From: Spirochaetota bacterium
GTDB taxonomy: Bacteria; Spirochaetota; Spirochaetia; Treponematales; UBA12059
Length of the DNA stretch: 39,758 bases
Direction: 5' to 3'
Assembly: GCA_003247225.1 (NCBI GenBank)
Contig: QKAK01000166.1
Location: forward strand, 1-39,758
Shown: in pieces, positions 23,910 to 33,091 of the stretch
Numbering within the stretch: the first letter of the stretch is position 1
Layout of the letters: each line of letters begins with the position of its first letter
Translations under genes and position numbers: made by a program
The notes under the pieces: model-generated
Seen by the model: the letters and a program-made list of their open reading frames with translations, nothing else
Database searches by the model: none
What the model was told of the DNA's origin: nothing

Positions 23910-25343
23910 TTACAGCCTCTTCGCGTACTTCTCGGCGAACGCGACGAGGGCGTCCCGGAACGCGTTCTCGGGCGGCTTGACGAGGCCGGCGCCGACCATG
24001 CCGACGCCCGGGTCCTTGTGGGCTATGCCGGTGTTGATCGCCGGCAGTATGCCCGTCTCGACCACCTTGCGCACGTCGATGCCGGTCGGGGTGCCCCTGA
24101 AGTCGAGCGCCGGGATGCGGTAATTCTCGCTCTCGGCGTTCGTTATCTCGTACATCCGCATCGTCACGTCGATCGCGTCCTTAGGCGAGCCGCCGACGAA
24201 TTTGACTATGGCCGGGGCGGCCGCCATAGCGAAGCCGCCGATGCCGGAGGTCTCGGTGATGACGGAGTCGCCGATGTCGCGGGACGCGTGCTCGGGGCCG
24301 AAGCCGGGCAGGTACAGGCCGTCGATGACGCCGGCAGGGCCGGTGAACCAGCGACCGGGCAGGCCGGACAGCTTGATACCGAATTCGGTCCCGTTACGGG
24401 CCATCGTCGTAATGATCGTCGAGCCCTCGATGCCCGCCGCCGCGTCGACCGTGCACTTCGCGCTCGGCATGGTCAGGTTCAGGAAGAAGTGGTCGTTGGC
24501 GTTCAGGAATGCGAGCGCCCTCGATAGCTTCTCCTTGGGGTAGTCGAGCATGACGATGTGGGGCGCCAGCTCACGGATGATGATCGAGGTGCCGGCGCGG
24601 TTGCGGTTGTGGCCCTCGTCGCCCATCTGCAGTATCTGGGCGATCACGCTCTTCATGTCGATGGGGCCGTGGAGCGCCAGGGCCTTCGATAGGATCGGCG
24701 CGAGCTCGTCGCGCATCCATGTCAGGCGGTCTATGACCTCGGAGGAGTACGCGCCGTAGCGGAGCACCTTGCCCAGGCCCTCGTTGAGGGTGCAGTAGGC
24801 CTTGTTGCCGAAGGCCTTGTTCTCGAGTATCCAGACCGGCATGTTCGCGGTCATGATGCCGGCCATCGGGCCGACCGCGTCGTGATGGTGACAGGGGTCG
24901 AAGCGGATCCTACCGGAAGCGGCGAGCTTCTCGGCTTCCTCGGGCGTCTTGGCCAGGCCCTCGAAGATCAGCCCGCCGATCACGGCGCCGCGCATCGGGC
25001 CGCACATCCTGTCCCAGGTCACCGGGGGGCCGGCGTGCAGGATGAGGTCCGGCTCCATGCCCGGCACGACGTCCTTGGCGACGCCGATGCCGATGACGGT
25101 AGGCTCGGCGGCCAGTATGCGGCGCACGGCCTCGGCGTTGGCCTTCTCGACGTCGACCTTCGTCCCGGCGGCGATGGCGTCAAGGGCGGCTATGGCCTTG
25201 ACGTCGCCGCCGGCCGGCGGCCGCCAGTCGACCTGGATGGCCTTCGCGCCCTCGCGGTCGAGGTTGGCCGCGAAGGAGTCGAGGCCCAGGTTGATCGCGC
25301 GCAGCTCGGCGTTGAATAAGGCTAGTACTGGCTTGGCGTTCAT
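23910..25343 (-). CDS. allG: DUF1116 protein, AllG/YlbE subunit of an oxamate-carbamoyltransferase-like complex
   Basis: A 477-aa soluble protein of the DUF1116 (YlbE) family. In E. coli the FdrA-YlbE-YlbF set (AllFGH) has been reported to convert oxalurate and phosphate to oxamate and carbamoyl phosphate. Conserved stretches here include DPCHHHDAVGPMAGI, LNEGLGKVLRYGA, GDEGHNRNRAG, MARNGTEFGIKLSG and ETSGIGGFAMAAAPAI. The length matches the family. The ATG overlaps the fdrA stop by four bases, with GGAGG six bases ahead, so AllF and AllG are made together. Which subunit holds the active site is not clear to me. The carbamate kinase that would use the carbamoyl phosphate is not in the window. 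Confidence 0.88.
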   Translation of the reverse strand: MNAKPVLALFNAELRAINLGLDSFAANLDREGAKAIQVDWRPPAGGDVKAIAALDAIAAGTKVDVEKANAEAVRRILAAEPTVIGIGVAKDVVPGMEPDLILHAGPPVTWDRMCGPMRGAVIGGLIFEGLAKTPEEAEKLAASGRIRFDPCHHHDAVGPMAGIMTANMPVWILENKAFGNKAYCTLNEGLGKVLRYGAYSSEVIDRLTWMRDELAPILSKALALHGPIDMKSVIAQILQMGDEGHNRNRAGTSIIIRELAPHIVMLDYPKEKLSRALAFLNANDHFFLNLTMPSAKCTVDAAAGIEGSTIITTMARNGTEFGIKLSGLPGRWFTGPAGVIDGLYLPGFGPEHASRDIGDSVITETSGIGGFAMAAAPAIVKFVGGSPKDAIDVTMRMYEITNAESENYRIPALDFRGTPTGIDVRKVVETGILPAINTGIAHKDPGVGMVGAGLVKPPENAFRDALVAFAEKYAKRL

Positions 25344-26950
25344 CGGGCGCCTCCTTTCGCGGCGATCCTGGCGATCTCTATCGCGACGAGGGCGGCGCGG
25401 TAGTTGGACGGCATCACGACGACGCCCTCGGCCTCGAGGGCCGCTATCTGCCCGGCGTAGCCCTGCGGGTCGGCGGGCGTGCCGGTCACCGAGGCGATGA
25501 CCGGAAGGTAGCCGCCCCGGGCGGCGGCGGCCGCCTTGGCCGCGCGTATCGCCGGGACGCAGGCGCCCGCCGGGTCGTCGTGCGAGCCGTAGCCGAGCAC
25601 CACGTCGATCAGGACGACCGCGGTCTCGGGGTCGGAGCCTTCCCTCTCGAGGCGCTCGGCCCTGGCGGCCGGGTCGATCATCGGGTGGGGCTTGCCGGCG
25701 GTGAAGAAGTCGTCGCCCAGGTCGATGACAGCGTGGCCCTCGGACCGCAGCGGATCCGCCATCGTCCAGGCCGGGTCGGTCTGGTTGTTCGACCTGACGC
25801 CGCCGAGGGCCGCGTGGGCCAGGAACAGGGCCTCGTCGCAGAGCGTGCCGCCGGTATAGAGGCCGCGCAGGAAGCGCTGCCCCTCGCCGAGCCGTTCCGC
25901 CTCGGCGACCGCGATCGCCTCGATGGCCCGCTTGCTCGGCCTGTTGTAGCGGTCGTTGCCGGAATCGTCGCGGATACGGGTCCTGGCCGTCGCGGGATCG
26001 TTCGATCCGTCCGCGAGCAGGGTCGCGAGCAGGGCGGCTTCTTCCAGGTCGGACGCGTAGGCTATGGTCGCCTCGTCGGCCGGGACCGGCGCGCCGAGGA
26101 AATGGGCCACGGCCGGCTTACCCGAAGCGCGCAGCGCCGCGACGACCTTGGCGGCGACCTCCGGGGCCGGCGGCTTGCCGACGACCAGGATCACGCGCGT
26201 GGCGGGGTCGGCCGCGAGCGCCTCGATGGCCAGCAGGCTGGTCATGCCGCCTACGGCCGCGTTCTTCATGTCGCGGCCGCCGGTGCCTATGGCCTGGCTG
26301 ATTCCTGAACCGTAGCGGTCTATCAGGCAGGTCGTCTCCTGGAGGCCGGTGCCCGAGGCCGCTACCACGCCGATCGGCCCGCGCCTGACCGCGTTCGCGA
26401 AGCACAGCGGCTTGCCGTTGACGATCGCGGTGCCGCAGTCCGGGCCCATCATCAGGAGCCCCTTCGAGACCGCCAGCTTCTTGAGCGCTATCTCGTCTTC
26501 CAGCGAGACGTTGTCCGAGAACACCATCGCGTGCAGGCCGGCCTCGAGCGCCTTCCCGGCCTCCCTGGCGGCGTAGGCGCCCGGTACGGATATCACCGCG
26601 ACGTTGGCGTCGGGATCGCGCGCCAGGGCGGCGGAGAGCGAGCCTACCTTGGCCACGCCGCCCGCGGCCTCGGCGGCCTTCTTCTTCGTAAGCGACTCGA
26701 AGGCTTCCTTTACCGCGGCTTCGGCGGCCTGGTCGCCCTCCGCGTCTACGGCGACGACGAGGTCGTTCGGGCCGAGGCCGTCCAGTTCGGCCGACGGGAA
26801 GCCCATGTCGCCGAGGAGCTCTACGTTCATCGGCGTGGCCATCGCGACGATGGCGTCGCGTACGCCCGCGAGGCCCTTGAGGCCGCGCGTCGCGAGCATG
26901 AGGAACACGGAGTCGTAGTAGGCGCCGCGCTTGACAGTAATTCGTTTCAT
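25340..26950 (-). CDS. fdrA: FdrA/AllF, acyl-CoA-synthetase-like subunit of carbamoyltransferase complex
   Basis: A 536-aa protein of the FdrA family, built from domains related to the alpha subunit of succinyl-CoA synthetase. Visible landmarks are ISVPGAYAAREAGKALEAG, MMGPDCGTAIVNG, GVVAASGTGLQETTCLIDRYG and AIGTGGRDMKNAAVGG. A C-terminal half ends IASVTGTPADPQGYAGQ. It is thought to be the AllF subunit of the complex that takes a carbamoyl group from a ureido acid to phosphate. It lies between the AllH and AllG genes, 26 bp after the former and overlapping the latter, so all three subunits are encoded in one run. The N-terminal residues KRITVKRGAYYDSVFLM are typical. Confidence 0.9.
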   Translation of the reverse strand: MKRITVKRGAYYDSVFLMLATRGLKGLAGVRDAIVAMATPMNVELLGDMGFPSAELDGLGPNDLVVAVDAEGDQAAEAAVKEAFESLTKKKAAEAAGGVAKVGSLSAALARDPDANVAVISVPGAYAAREAGKALEAGLHAMVFSDNVSLEDEIALKKLAVSKGLLMMGPDCGTAIVNGKPLCFANAVRRGPIGVVAASGTGLQETTCLIDRYGSGISQAIGTGGRDMKNAAVGGMTSLLAIEALAADPATRVILVVGKPPAPEVAAKVVAALRASGKPAVAHFLGAPVPADEATIAYASDLEEAALLATLLADGSNDPATARTRIRDDSGNDRYNRPSKRAIEAIAVAEAERLGEGQRFLRGLYTGGTLCDEALFLAHAALGGVRSNNQTDPAWTMADPLRSEGHAVIDLGDDFFTAGKPHPMIDPAARAERLEREGSDPETAVVLIDVVLGYGSHDDPAGACVPAIRAAKAAAAARGGYLPVIASVTGTPADPQGYAGQIAALEAEGVVVMPSNYRAALVAIEIARIAAKGGAR

Positions 26951-26976
26951 CGCATCACCGGATCCTTCCGTTCATA

Positions 26977-27867
26977 TCATAGCGCATCGCCGTATTTAGG
27001 GCGATGCCTCAACGCCTCCGCGAAGCCCGCCAACGCGTCCCGGCCGGAGCTGGCGCCCTTGCCTAGGGCGGCCCGGACCGCCCCGGGCAGCCCGGGGGCG
27101 GTTCCGCCGCGGGATCGGCCGGCGCCCGCGACCTCCAGGGCCAGGTCGGTCAGGTAGGCCGGCGGCGCGCCGGCCAGGGCTCCGGCCAGCAGGGCCCGTC
27201 CGGCCGGCGTCGTCCGCCCGAGGGCCGTGGCGAGCGCGGCCCTGAGCTCCGGCCAGGCCGCCCCGGGGCCGCCGGCGACCAGGTCCCCGGCGGCCAGGTA
27301 TCCGGCCAGCCAGTCGTCTCCGGCCGGCGTCGAGCCGGGCCCGAAGCCGACGATGTTCGCCGGGAACGACGCGTCGCCCCGCAGCCGGGCGAAGGCGGCC
27401 GCGAAGGGCCCGCCGCCGTGGACGCTCACCTCGTCGGCCGGCCCTTCGGCGACCGCCGCGGCTATCGCGTCGGCCGCCGCCGCGAGCGCGGCCCGATCCC
27501 CATCGGCGGCGAGGCTCGCCGCCGCGTTCGCCAGCCCGGGGCGGGGGTCCCAGCGCGTCGCGCCGTCCGCCGGGACCGCGAGCAGGTCGACGCCGCCGGC
27601 CGAGAGCGTAACCGCGGCCTCGTCGAGCCGGACGGAGGCCTCGGCGTCGCCGAGGGCCGAGGCCTCGATGGCGGCGGCCCTGAAATCGGCGAATCCCCTG
27701 TCGAGCAGTATCGCCCTGGCGTCCATATCCCGGACGTCCCCGATTATCGCCACGGCGGCGCCGTCGGCGTGGATCAGGGCCACGGCCCTCGACGCGACCC
27801 ACGCCAGGGACGCCGTCCAGGGCGCCCGCGGCGCGAGGCAGCCAATAGCGCCCACCGTCATCGTCAT
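26977..27867 (-). CDS. allH: DUF2877 protein, AllH/YlbF subunit
   Basis: A 296-aa alanine-rich protein of the DUF2877 family, third partner of FdrA and DUF1116. The signature GFGPGSTPAGDDWLAGYL lies at about residues 192-209, and VSVHGGGPFAAAFARLRG before it. GAGG precedes the ATG at 27867; a second in-frame ATG at 27861 has equally good spacing. The gene follows the permease across a terminator-like hairpin, so its level may be set by partial termination. The three-gene order allH-fdrA-allG differs from E. coli fdrA-ylbE-ylbF, but the gene content is the same. Confidence 0.85.
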   Translation of the reverse strand: MTMTVGAIGCLAPRAPWTASLAWVASRAVALIHADGAAVAIIGDVRDMDARAILLDRGFADFRAAAIEASALGDAEASVRLDEAAVTLSAGGVDLLAVPADGATRWDPRPGLANAAASLAADGDRAALAAAADAIAAAVAEGPADEVSVHGGGPFAAAFARLRGDASFPANIVGFGPGSTPAGDDWLAGYLAAGDLVAGGPGAAWPELRAALATALGRTTPAGRALLAGALAGAPPAYLTDLALEVAGAGRSRGGTAPGLPGAVRAALGKGASSGRDALAGFAEALRHRPKYGDAL

Positions 27868-27886
27868 GCTCCTCGCCAGAAGAAGA

Positions 27887-27910
27887 GGGCCGCCCCGGAA
27901 GGGGCGGCCC
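27887..27910 (-). terminator. Hairpin between permease and allH
   Basis: GGGCCGCCCC (27887-27896) and GGGGCGGCCC (27901-27910) form a perfect 10-bp stem closed by a four-base loop, GGAA on the plus strand. On the coding (minus) strand it is followed by TCTTCTTCT, only 26 bases after the permease stop. It could end part of the transcripts from the xdh-permease genes or protect the upstream mRNA's 3' end. Confidence 0.6.
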
Positions 27911-27935
27911 GTGTCATCGTCCCCTTAGGAATGCG

Positions 27936-29195
27936 TCAGTCGCAGTCCGCCTTCGTGACGTCCTTCGGCCTGAGTATCAGGTTGAGGACGATGCCGAAGA
28001 TCGCGGCGAGGCCGAGGCCGGAGAGCTTCACGTTGCCGACGGCGAAGCTGGCGCCTCCGAGGCCGAGCACCAGCATCGTGGCCGTGATGATGAGCAGCTT
28101 CGAGTTGCCGAGGTTGAGCCTGGCGTCGACCATGTTCTTGATGCCGATCGACGAGATCATGCCGAACAGCAGGATAGAGATGCCGCCGATGACCGGGCCC
28201 GGTATGGTGCCGATCAGCGCGGTGAACTTCGGGATCATCGCGAGCACGATAGCGAAGCACGCGGCGATGCGCATGACGACCGGGTTGCGAACGCCGGTAA
28301 GGGCGACGGCGCCGGTGTTCTCGGAATAGGTCGTGTTGGCCGGGCCGCCGATGAGGGCGGACAGCGAGGTCGCGAGGCCGTCGCCGATCAGCGTGCGGTG
28401 GATGCCCGGGTCCTTGATGAAGTCCTTGCCGACCACGTTGCCGATGGCGAGGACGTCGCCGAAGTGCTCTACCATCGTGACGATGGCGATGGGCAGCATG
28501 ATCGTGATGCCCTCGACCGAGAACTTGGGCAGCGTGAATTTCGGTATGCCTATCCAGGCGGCTTCCCTCACCGAGCCGAAGTCGACGATGCCGATGATGA
28601 TCGCGAGCACGTATCCGGCCACCAGCGCTATCAGCACCGGCAGGTTGGACAGGAACTTCCAACCGAATTTCGGGAACGCCACCTTGACGAAGATGCCGAC
28701 CGCGAAGGTGAACAGGGCTACCAGCCAGCAGCCGTTGACGCCGATGGCCTCGGCGATCGCCGGGGAGTTCGTACCGTTGGCGTTCTGGATCGCTACCGGG
28801 GCCAGGATGAGACCGATCAGGATGATCATCGGGCCGGTGACCTGCGGCGGCAGGATCTTGTGCAGGTTCTCGTACGGGACGAATTTGAAGATGATCGCGA
28901 CCACCACGTACAGGAGGCCCGCGACGACGATGCCGCCGAGCGCGTAGGGCAGGCCCTGGCTGGCGCCGACCGCGGCGATGCCGGGTATGAACGCGAAGGA
29001 GCTGCCGAGGAACACCGGCACCTTGAATTTGGTGACGATGTGGAACAGCCAGGTTCCGATTCCGGCCGCGAACAGCGTCACGCCCACGTCGAGGCCAGTT
29101 AAGATAGGCACGAGCACGGTCGCCCCGAACATGACGAACGTGTGCTGGAGCCCCATCACGACGTTCCTGCCGGTCAGATCTTTCTCTTTATCCAC
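27936..29195 (-). CDS. Uracil/xanthine permease (NCS2 family)
   Basis: A 419-aa inner-membrane nucleobase:cation symporter with about 14 hydrophobic segments. It has family motifs near the N-terminus (GLQHTFVMFGATVLVPILTGLD), in the middle (TMVEHFGDVLAIGNVVGKD, with the conserved Glu and His) and GGPANTTYSENTGAVALTGVRNP, the NCS2 signature. The NxG-type ending favours uracil-type (UraA) permeases. I would not separate uracil from xanthine transport on sequence alone. The start is GTG, decided by AAGGAG seven bases ahead. It stands between the molybdenum hydroxylase genes and the AllFGH genes, so it probably imports the pathway's starting base. Confidence 0.9.
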   Translation of the reverse strand: MDKEKDLTGRNVVMGLQHTFVMFGATVLVPILTGLDVGVTLFAAGIGTWLFHIVTKFKVPVFLGSSFAFIPGIAAVGASQGLPYALGGIVVAGLLYVVVAIIFKFVPYENLHKILPPQVTGPMIILIGLILAPVAIQNANGTNSPAIAEAIGVNGCWLVALFTFAVGIFVKVAFPKFGWKFLSNLPVLIALVAGYVLAIIIGIVDFGSVREAAWIGIPKFTLPKFSVEGITIMLPIAIVTMVEHFGDVLAIGNVVGKDFIKDPGIHRTLIGDGLATSLSALIGGPANTTYSENTGAVALTGVRNPVVMRIAACFAIVLAMIPKFTALIGTIPGPVIGGISILLFGMISSIGIKNMVDARLNLGNSKLLIITATMLVLGLGGASFAVGNVKLSGLGLAAIFGIVLNLILRPKDVTKADCD

Positions 29196-29335
29196 GGCCT
29201 ACTCCTTCCGCGGGCGGCGTTCTCGGCCCTCCGCCCGCGCTCTATCGGCGGTAGCCTCCCCAGCGGCCGACGGCCGCCTTCCGGGGGGCCCCGCGACGGT
29301 CGCCCATAGGGCTGACCGGTCGGTCCCGGGTCGCC

Positions 29336-31771
29336 TCAGTTCCTCTGCCTCGCCTCCGGCGCGGAGCGGCACGAGCCTATCGGCGACTTGGTGATCCAGT
29401 TGTCGATAGGCTCCTTGTCGCGTATCGCGCGCCAGACGTCCTCGAAGCGCATCGGCATGTGCGTGATCTCGGCGCCGGTCGCCTTCTGGATCGCGTTGCC
29501 GAGCGCCGCGGCCACCGATATCATCGAGTGCTCGCCGACGCCGCGCGCCCCGTAGGGGCCGTCCACCTGCGGCGTCTCGACGACGGCGCACTCCACCTCG
29601 AGCGGCAGGTCCTTGGCCGTCGGTATCTTGTTGTCGGTGAACGACGGGTTGAGCAGCCGGCCCTGCTGGTCGTAGATGTAGCCCTCGCAGATCGCGGTGC
29701 CCAGGCCCTGCATCATGCCGCCTATCGCCTGCCCCCGGACGATGTCCGGGTTGATCGCGCGGCCGACGTCGTAGATGCTCGCTATCTTGAGCACGCGGTA
29801 CTCGCCGGTCTCCTCGTTTACCTCGACGACCATGCCGTGGGCGCCGAAGGTCCAGTCGAGCGCCGGGTTGCCCTCGCCGGTCTCCTTGTTCAGGTTGGAC
29901 AGGCCCTGGGCTATGTAGCGGCCGACGCCGATCAGCGGCCCGCCGACGCCCGACCCGTTCGGCAGCGCGAAGCCGACCGCCATCGACGCGAAGCTGACGC
30001 CCTGGTCGGCGCGGTGCCTGACGAAGACCCTGGCCCCGTCGTGGGCCAGGTCGCGCGGGTTGGCGTGGAGCACCTCGGCGGCCACCGCGTAGGCGTTCTT
30101 GAGCAGGTCCTCGGCGGCAAGGATAGCCGCGTTGCCCGACAGCAGCAGGCCCTTGGACGCGACCGTCTGCCAGTCGTAGGGGTCCCGGTCGGTATCGTTC
30201 TCGAAGGCTACCTTGATCTTCTCGATCGGGAACCCGAGCCGCTCCGCGACGATCTGCCGTATCGAGGCGTAGGTTCCCTGGCCGTAGTCGGTCAGGGCCA
30301 GGTTGACGAGGACCGAGCCGTCCTCGTTCATCTTGAGCACGACCGCGGTCGCCGTGTACGACGGCATCGCCGGCGCCTTCTGGAGCGCCGCGACTCCCTT
30401 GCCTATCTTCCAGCCGGTCGCCTTCTCGCGGGCCTTCTCCGCCTCGGTCAGGCTGCCGTAGCCTACGCGGCGCGCGGCTTCCTCGATGCACTTGACCACG
30501 TTACCGGTGTGCTCGACGATCTTCTCCCCGGTCAGGGTGACCGAGCCGGGCCTGAGCGCGTTCTTGAGCCTGAACTCGAGCGGGTCCATGCCGATCGCGG
30601 TCGCGACCAGCTCCATGTGGCGCTCGATGGCCCAGTGGAACTCGACGTGGCCGAAGCCGCGGTACGCGGTGCCGTAGGGCTTGTTCGTGTAGATCGTGTA
30701 CGCGTCGATCCAGGCGTTCGGTATCTCGTAGGGTCCCGAGGCCGAGTAGCCGGACGCCCTCGTCACGTTGACGGCGTAGTCCGCGTAGGCGCCGGAGTCC
30801 CAGTACATCGTCATGTGCTGGGCCAGGATCTTGCCCTCGGCCGAGACGCCGGTCTTGATGCGGTAGGTGAGCGCCGAGCGGCAGGGCAGGAGGCTGAATT
30901 CCTCCTCGCGGCTGGCCTGGAACTTGACCGGCTTGCCGCCGGCCTTGCGCGACAGCACCGCGCAGAGCGGCTCGACGCCGATGCCCGCCTTGCCGCCGAA
31001 GCCTCCTCCGACGTAGGGGATCTGCACGCGCACGTTTATGTGCGGTAGCCCGAAGGCGTGGCAGAACAGGTTGCGCACGGTGAACGGCGACTGGGCGCTC
31101 GTCCAGATCGACACCTTGTCGCCCCGGCCCCATTGCACGATGGCCACGTGGGTCTCCATCGGCACGTGCTGCACCGACGGGCAGGAATACTCGCGCTCGA
31201 CGACGTAGGCCGACTCGGCGAAGCCCCGCTCGACGTCGCCCTTGCGCAGCTTGGTATGGTTGGCGATGTTCGTGCCCGGCTTGGGCGTGAAGACGGCCTC
31301 GATGTACGAGTACGAGCCGAGGTCCGGGTGGACGAGCGGCGCGTCGGGCTTGAGAGCGTCCATATGGTGGAGCACCGGGGGCAACGGCTCGTAGTCGACC
31401 TCGATCGCCTCGACCGCGGCCCTGGCCTGCTCGAGGGTCTCGGCGGCGACCGCCGCCACGGCCTCGCCGTAATGCCTGACCTCGCCCTTGGCCAGGATGT
31501 ACTTGTCGACGATATACAGGCCGATGTGGTAGTCGAGCTCGTCTCCCGTGACGATGGCGCGTACTCCCGGCATCGCGGCCGCCTTGGAGACGTCGATGCC
31601 CTTGATGCGCGCGCGCGCGTGGGGGCTCTTCTTGAGCTGCACGTGGAGCATGCCGGGAAGCTCCATGTCGCTGACGAAGGTCGCCTCGCCGGTGAGCTTC
31701 TCGACCATGTCCGGCCGGCCCGCCTTCTTGCCGACGTACTCGAGGTCGTCGGGGCTGATATCGTCAAACAT
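29336..31771 (-). CDS. xdhA: Molybdenum-cofactor subunit of a xanthine-dehydrogenase-family hydroxylase
   Basis: An 811-aa catalytic subunit that hydroxylates N-heterocycles or aldehydes with water as the oxygen source. It shows the family N-terminal domain (RPDMVEKLTGEATFVSDM). The Mo-binding segments follow: IPYVGGGFGGKAGIGVEP, YRGFGHVEFHWAIERHMEL and DYGQGTYASIRQI. The catalytic Glu is in GARGVGEHS, and a full C-terminal domain is present. The substrate-determining pocket cannot be assigned by eye, so xanthine is only one option; uracil- or hydantoin-type substrates are also possible from context. It overlaps the iron-sulfur subunit gene by eight bases. A 140-bp gap with a GCGGCC/GGCCGC hairpin (near 29262) separates it from the permease. 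Confidence 0.92.
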   Translation of the reverse strand: MFDDISPDDLEYVGKKAGRPDMVEKLTGEATFVSDMELPGMLHVQLKKSPHARARIKGIDVSKAAAMPGVRAIVTGDELDYHIGLYIVDKYILAKGEVRHYGEAVAAVAAETLEQARAAVEAIEVDYEPLPPVLHHMDALKPDAPLVHPDLGSYSYIEAVFTPKPGTNIANHTKLRKGDVERGFAESAYVVEREYSCPSVQHVPMETHVAIVQWGRGDKVSIWTSAQSPFTVRNLFCHAFGLPHINVRVQIPYVGGGFGGKAGIGVEPLCAVLSRKAGGKPVKFQASREEEFSLLPCRSALTYRIKTGVSAEGKILAQHMTMYWDSGAYADYAVNVTRASGYSASGPYEIPNAWIDAYTIYTNKPYGTAYRGFGHVEFHWAIERHMELVATAIGMDPLEFRLKNALRPGSVTLTGEKIVEHTGNVVKCIEEAARRVGYGSLTEAEKAREKATGWKIGKGVAALQKAPAMPSYTATAVVLKMNEDGSVLVNLALTDYGQGTYASIRQIVAERLGFPIEKIKVAFENDTDRDPYDWQTVASKGLLLSGNAAILAAEDLLKNAYAVAAEVLHANPRDLAHDGARVFVRHRADQGVSFASMAVGFALPNGSGVGGPLIGVGRYIAQGLSNLNKETGEGNPALDWTFGAHGMVVEVNEETGEYRVLKIASIYDVGRAINPDIVRGQAIGGMMQGLGTAICEGYIYDQQGRLLNPSFTDNKIPTAKDLPLEVECAVVETPQVDGPYGARGVGEHSMISVAAALGNAIQKATGAEITHMPMRFEDVWRAIRDKEPIDNWITKSPIGSCRSAPEARQRN

Positions 31772-32249
31772 GCTCGAGCTCTCCCTTCTTCTCGGGGCTG
31801 CCGGTCAGGTCGAGCACGGCCTCGACTATCTGGGTATAGCCGGTGCATCGGCAGAAGTTGCCCTCGATGGCCTCCTTGACCTGGTCGGCGCTCGGCTTCG
31901 GGTGCTCTGAGAGCAGCTCCTTGACCGACATCACCATGCCGGCGGTGCAGAAGCCGCACTGCACGGCGTGGTTGCGCTCGAAGGCCTTCTGTATGTCCGA
32001 CAGCGACGGGCCGTCGGCCTCGCCCTCGATGGTCCGTATCGTCGCCCCGTCCGCCTCGACCGCGAGCACCATGCACGAGTTGACCGCGCGCCCGTTCATG
32101 ATCACGGTGCACGCGCCGCACTCGCCCATGCCGCAGCCTTCCTTGGTGCCCATGAGGCCGAGATCCTCGCGCAGGAAGCGGAGCAGCGTCCTGTGCTCGG
32201 CGCAGTCGCGCTCGTATCCGAGCCCGTTGACCGTTAGCTGTATCCTCAT
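31764..32249 (-). CDS. xdhC: 2Fe-2S subunit of the molybdenum hydroxylase
   Basis: A 161-aa electron-transfer subunit. The N-terminal plant-type ferredoxin cluster is ligated in GCGMGECGACTV plus NSC. The C-terminal helical domain holds the second 2Fe-2S cluster in QCGFCTAGM and GNFCRCTGY. All eight cysteines are present. GGAGG nine bases before the ATG sets the start. It is the middle gene of the three-subunit enzyme, passing electrons from the Mo subunit to the FAD subunit. Confidence 0.95.
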   Translation of the reverse strand: MRIQLTVNGLGYERDCAEHRTLLRFLREDLGLMGTKEGCGMGECGACTVIMNGRAVNSCMVLAVEADGATIRTIEGEADGPSLSDIQKAFERNHAVQCGFCTAGMVMSVKELLSEHPKPSADQVKEAIEGNFCRCTGYTQIVEAVLDLTGSPEKKGELEHV

Positions 32250-32250
32250 G

Positions 32251-33063
32251 TCACTTAACCTCCGTGAACAGGCGCCGGGCGTAGACGCCTATCATGTGCT
32301 CGCGGTACTCCTTGGTCCCGCGGACGTCGCTGATCGGCGATACCGACGCGAGCACCTTACGCGCGGCCTCGTCCGCCGAGTCCTTCACCGTTACCGAGTC
32401 GACGAGGACCGGCGTCGGGGCGGCCGAGCTGACCGCGAAGCGCAGCTCGCCGTCGCGCCTGGTCATGAGCACGCCGACGATGCCGAGGTCGTGGCCGGCT
32501 ATGCGCTTGAGCTTGAGGTAGCGGCCGCGCGCCCCGGCCGACTCGGCCGGTACGACTATGGCCGATAGGAATTCGCCCGGGGCCAGCACCGTCTTCTTGA
32601 CGCCGGCGAAGAACTGCGAGAACGGCACGACCCGCTCGCCGGTCGCCGAGCGGATCACCGCCTTCGCGCCGAGGCACAGCAGCGCGGGCGCCATGTCGGA
32701 GCAGGGCGACGCGTTGACCACGTTGCCGGCCACGGTCGCGCGGTTGCGTATCTGGTGGCTGGCGAGCTCGTGCGCGCAGTCGCAGAGGACCGGATAGCGC
32801 TCGCGCGCGTCCTTCGACCGCAGGATGTCGTTGATGGTGACGGCCGGGCCGATCGAGAGGCCGTCGGCGCCGTACGACAGCCTGTCCGCCCCGCTATACT
32901 TCTTCAGGTCGATGACGACCTTCGGCTTCATTATGCCGTTGCGTATGCTCGGGATGAGGTCGGTCCCTCCCGCCAATAGCTTGCCGTCGTCCTTATGGCC
33001 GTCGAGCACCGCGGCTAATTCAGCCGCCGTCCTCGGGGCCAGGTACCTGAACTCGTAGACCAT
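32251..33063 (-). CDS. xdhB: FAD subunit of the molybdenum hydroxylase
   Basis: A 270-aa FAD-binding subunit of the xanthine dehydrogenase/CO dehydrogenase type and first gene of the minus-strand operon. It shows the pyrophosphate-binding LLAGGTDLIPSIRNG and the second FAD motif TVAGNVVNASPCSDMAPALLCLG, followed by the CO_deh_flav_C domain (about 165-265). It passes electrons to NAD+ or another acceptor. The start is preceded by an AAAGG element. Its leader, 33064 to about 33146, contains an intrinsic-terminator structure. Confidence 0.93.
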   Translation of the reverse strand: MVYEFRYLAPRTAAELAAVLDGHKDDGKLLAGGTDLIPSIRNGIMKPKVVIDLKKYSGADRLSYGADGLSIGPAVTINDILRSKDARERYPVLCDCAHELASHQIRNRATVAGNVVNASPCSDMAPALLCLGAKAVIRSATGERVVPFSQFFAGVKKTVLAPGEFLSAIVVPAESAGARGRYLKLKRIAGHDLGIVGVLMTRRDGELRFAVSSAAPTPVLVDSVTVKDSADEAARKVLASVSPISDVRGTKEYREHMIGVYARRLFTEVK

Positions 33064-33091
33064 GTGTGCTGCCTTTCGCGCGTACCCTATG

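Noticed and set aside
29336-33063. Firm assignment of the Mo hydroxylase as xanthine dehydrogenase
   Set aside because: Family membership is clear, but substrate-specific residues could not be judged by eye and the downstream genes do not match purine catabolism; the xdh symbols are used for subunit type only.
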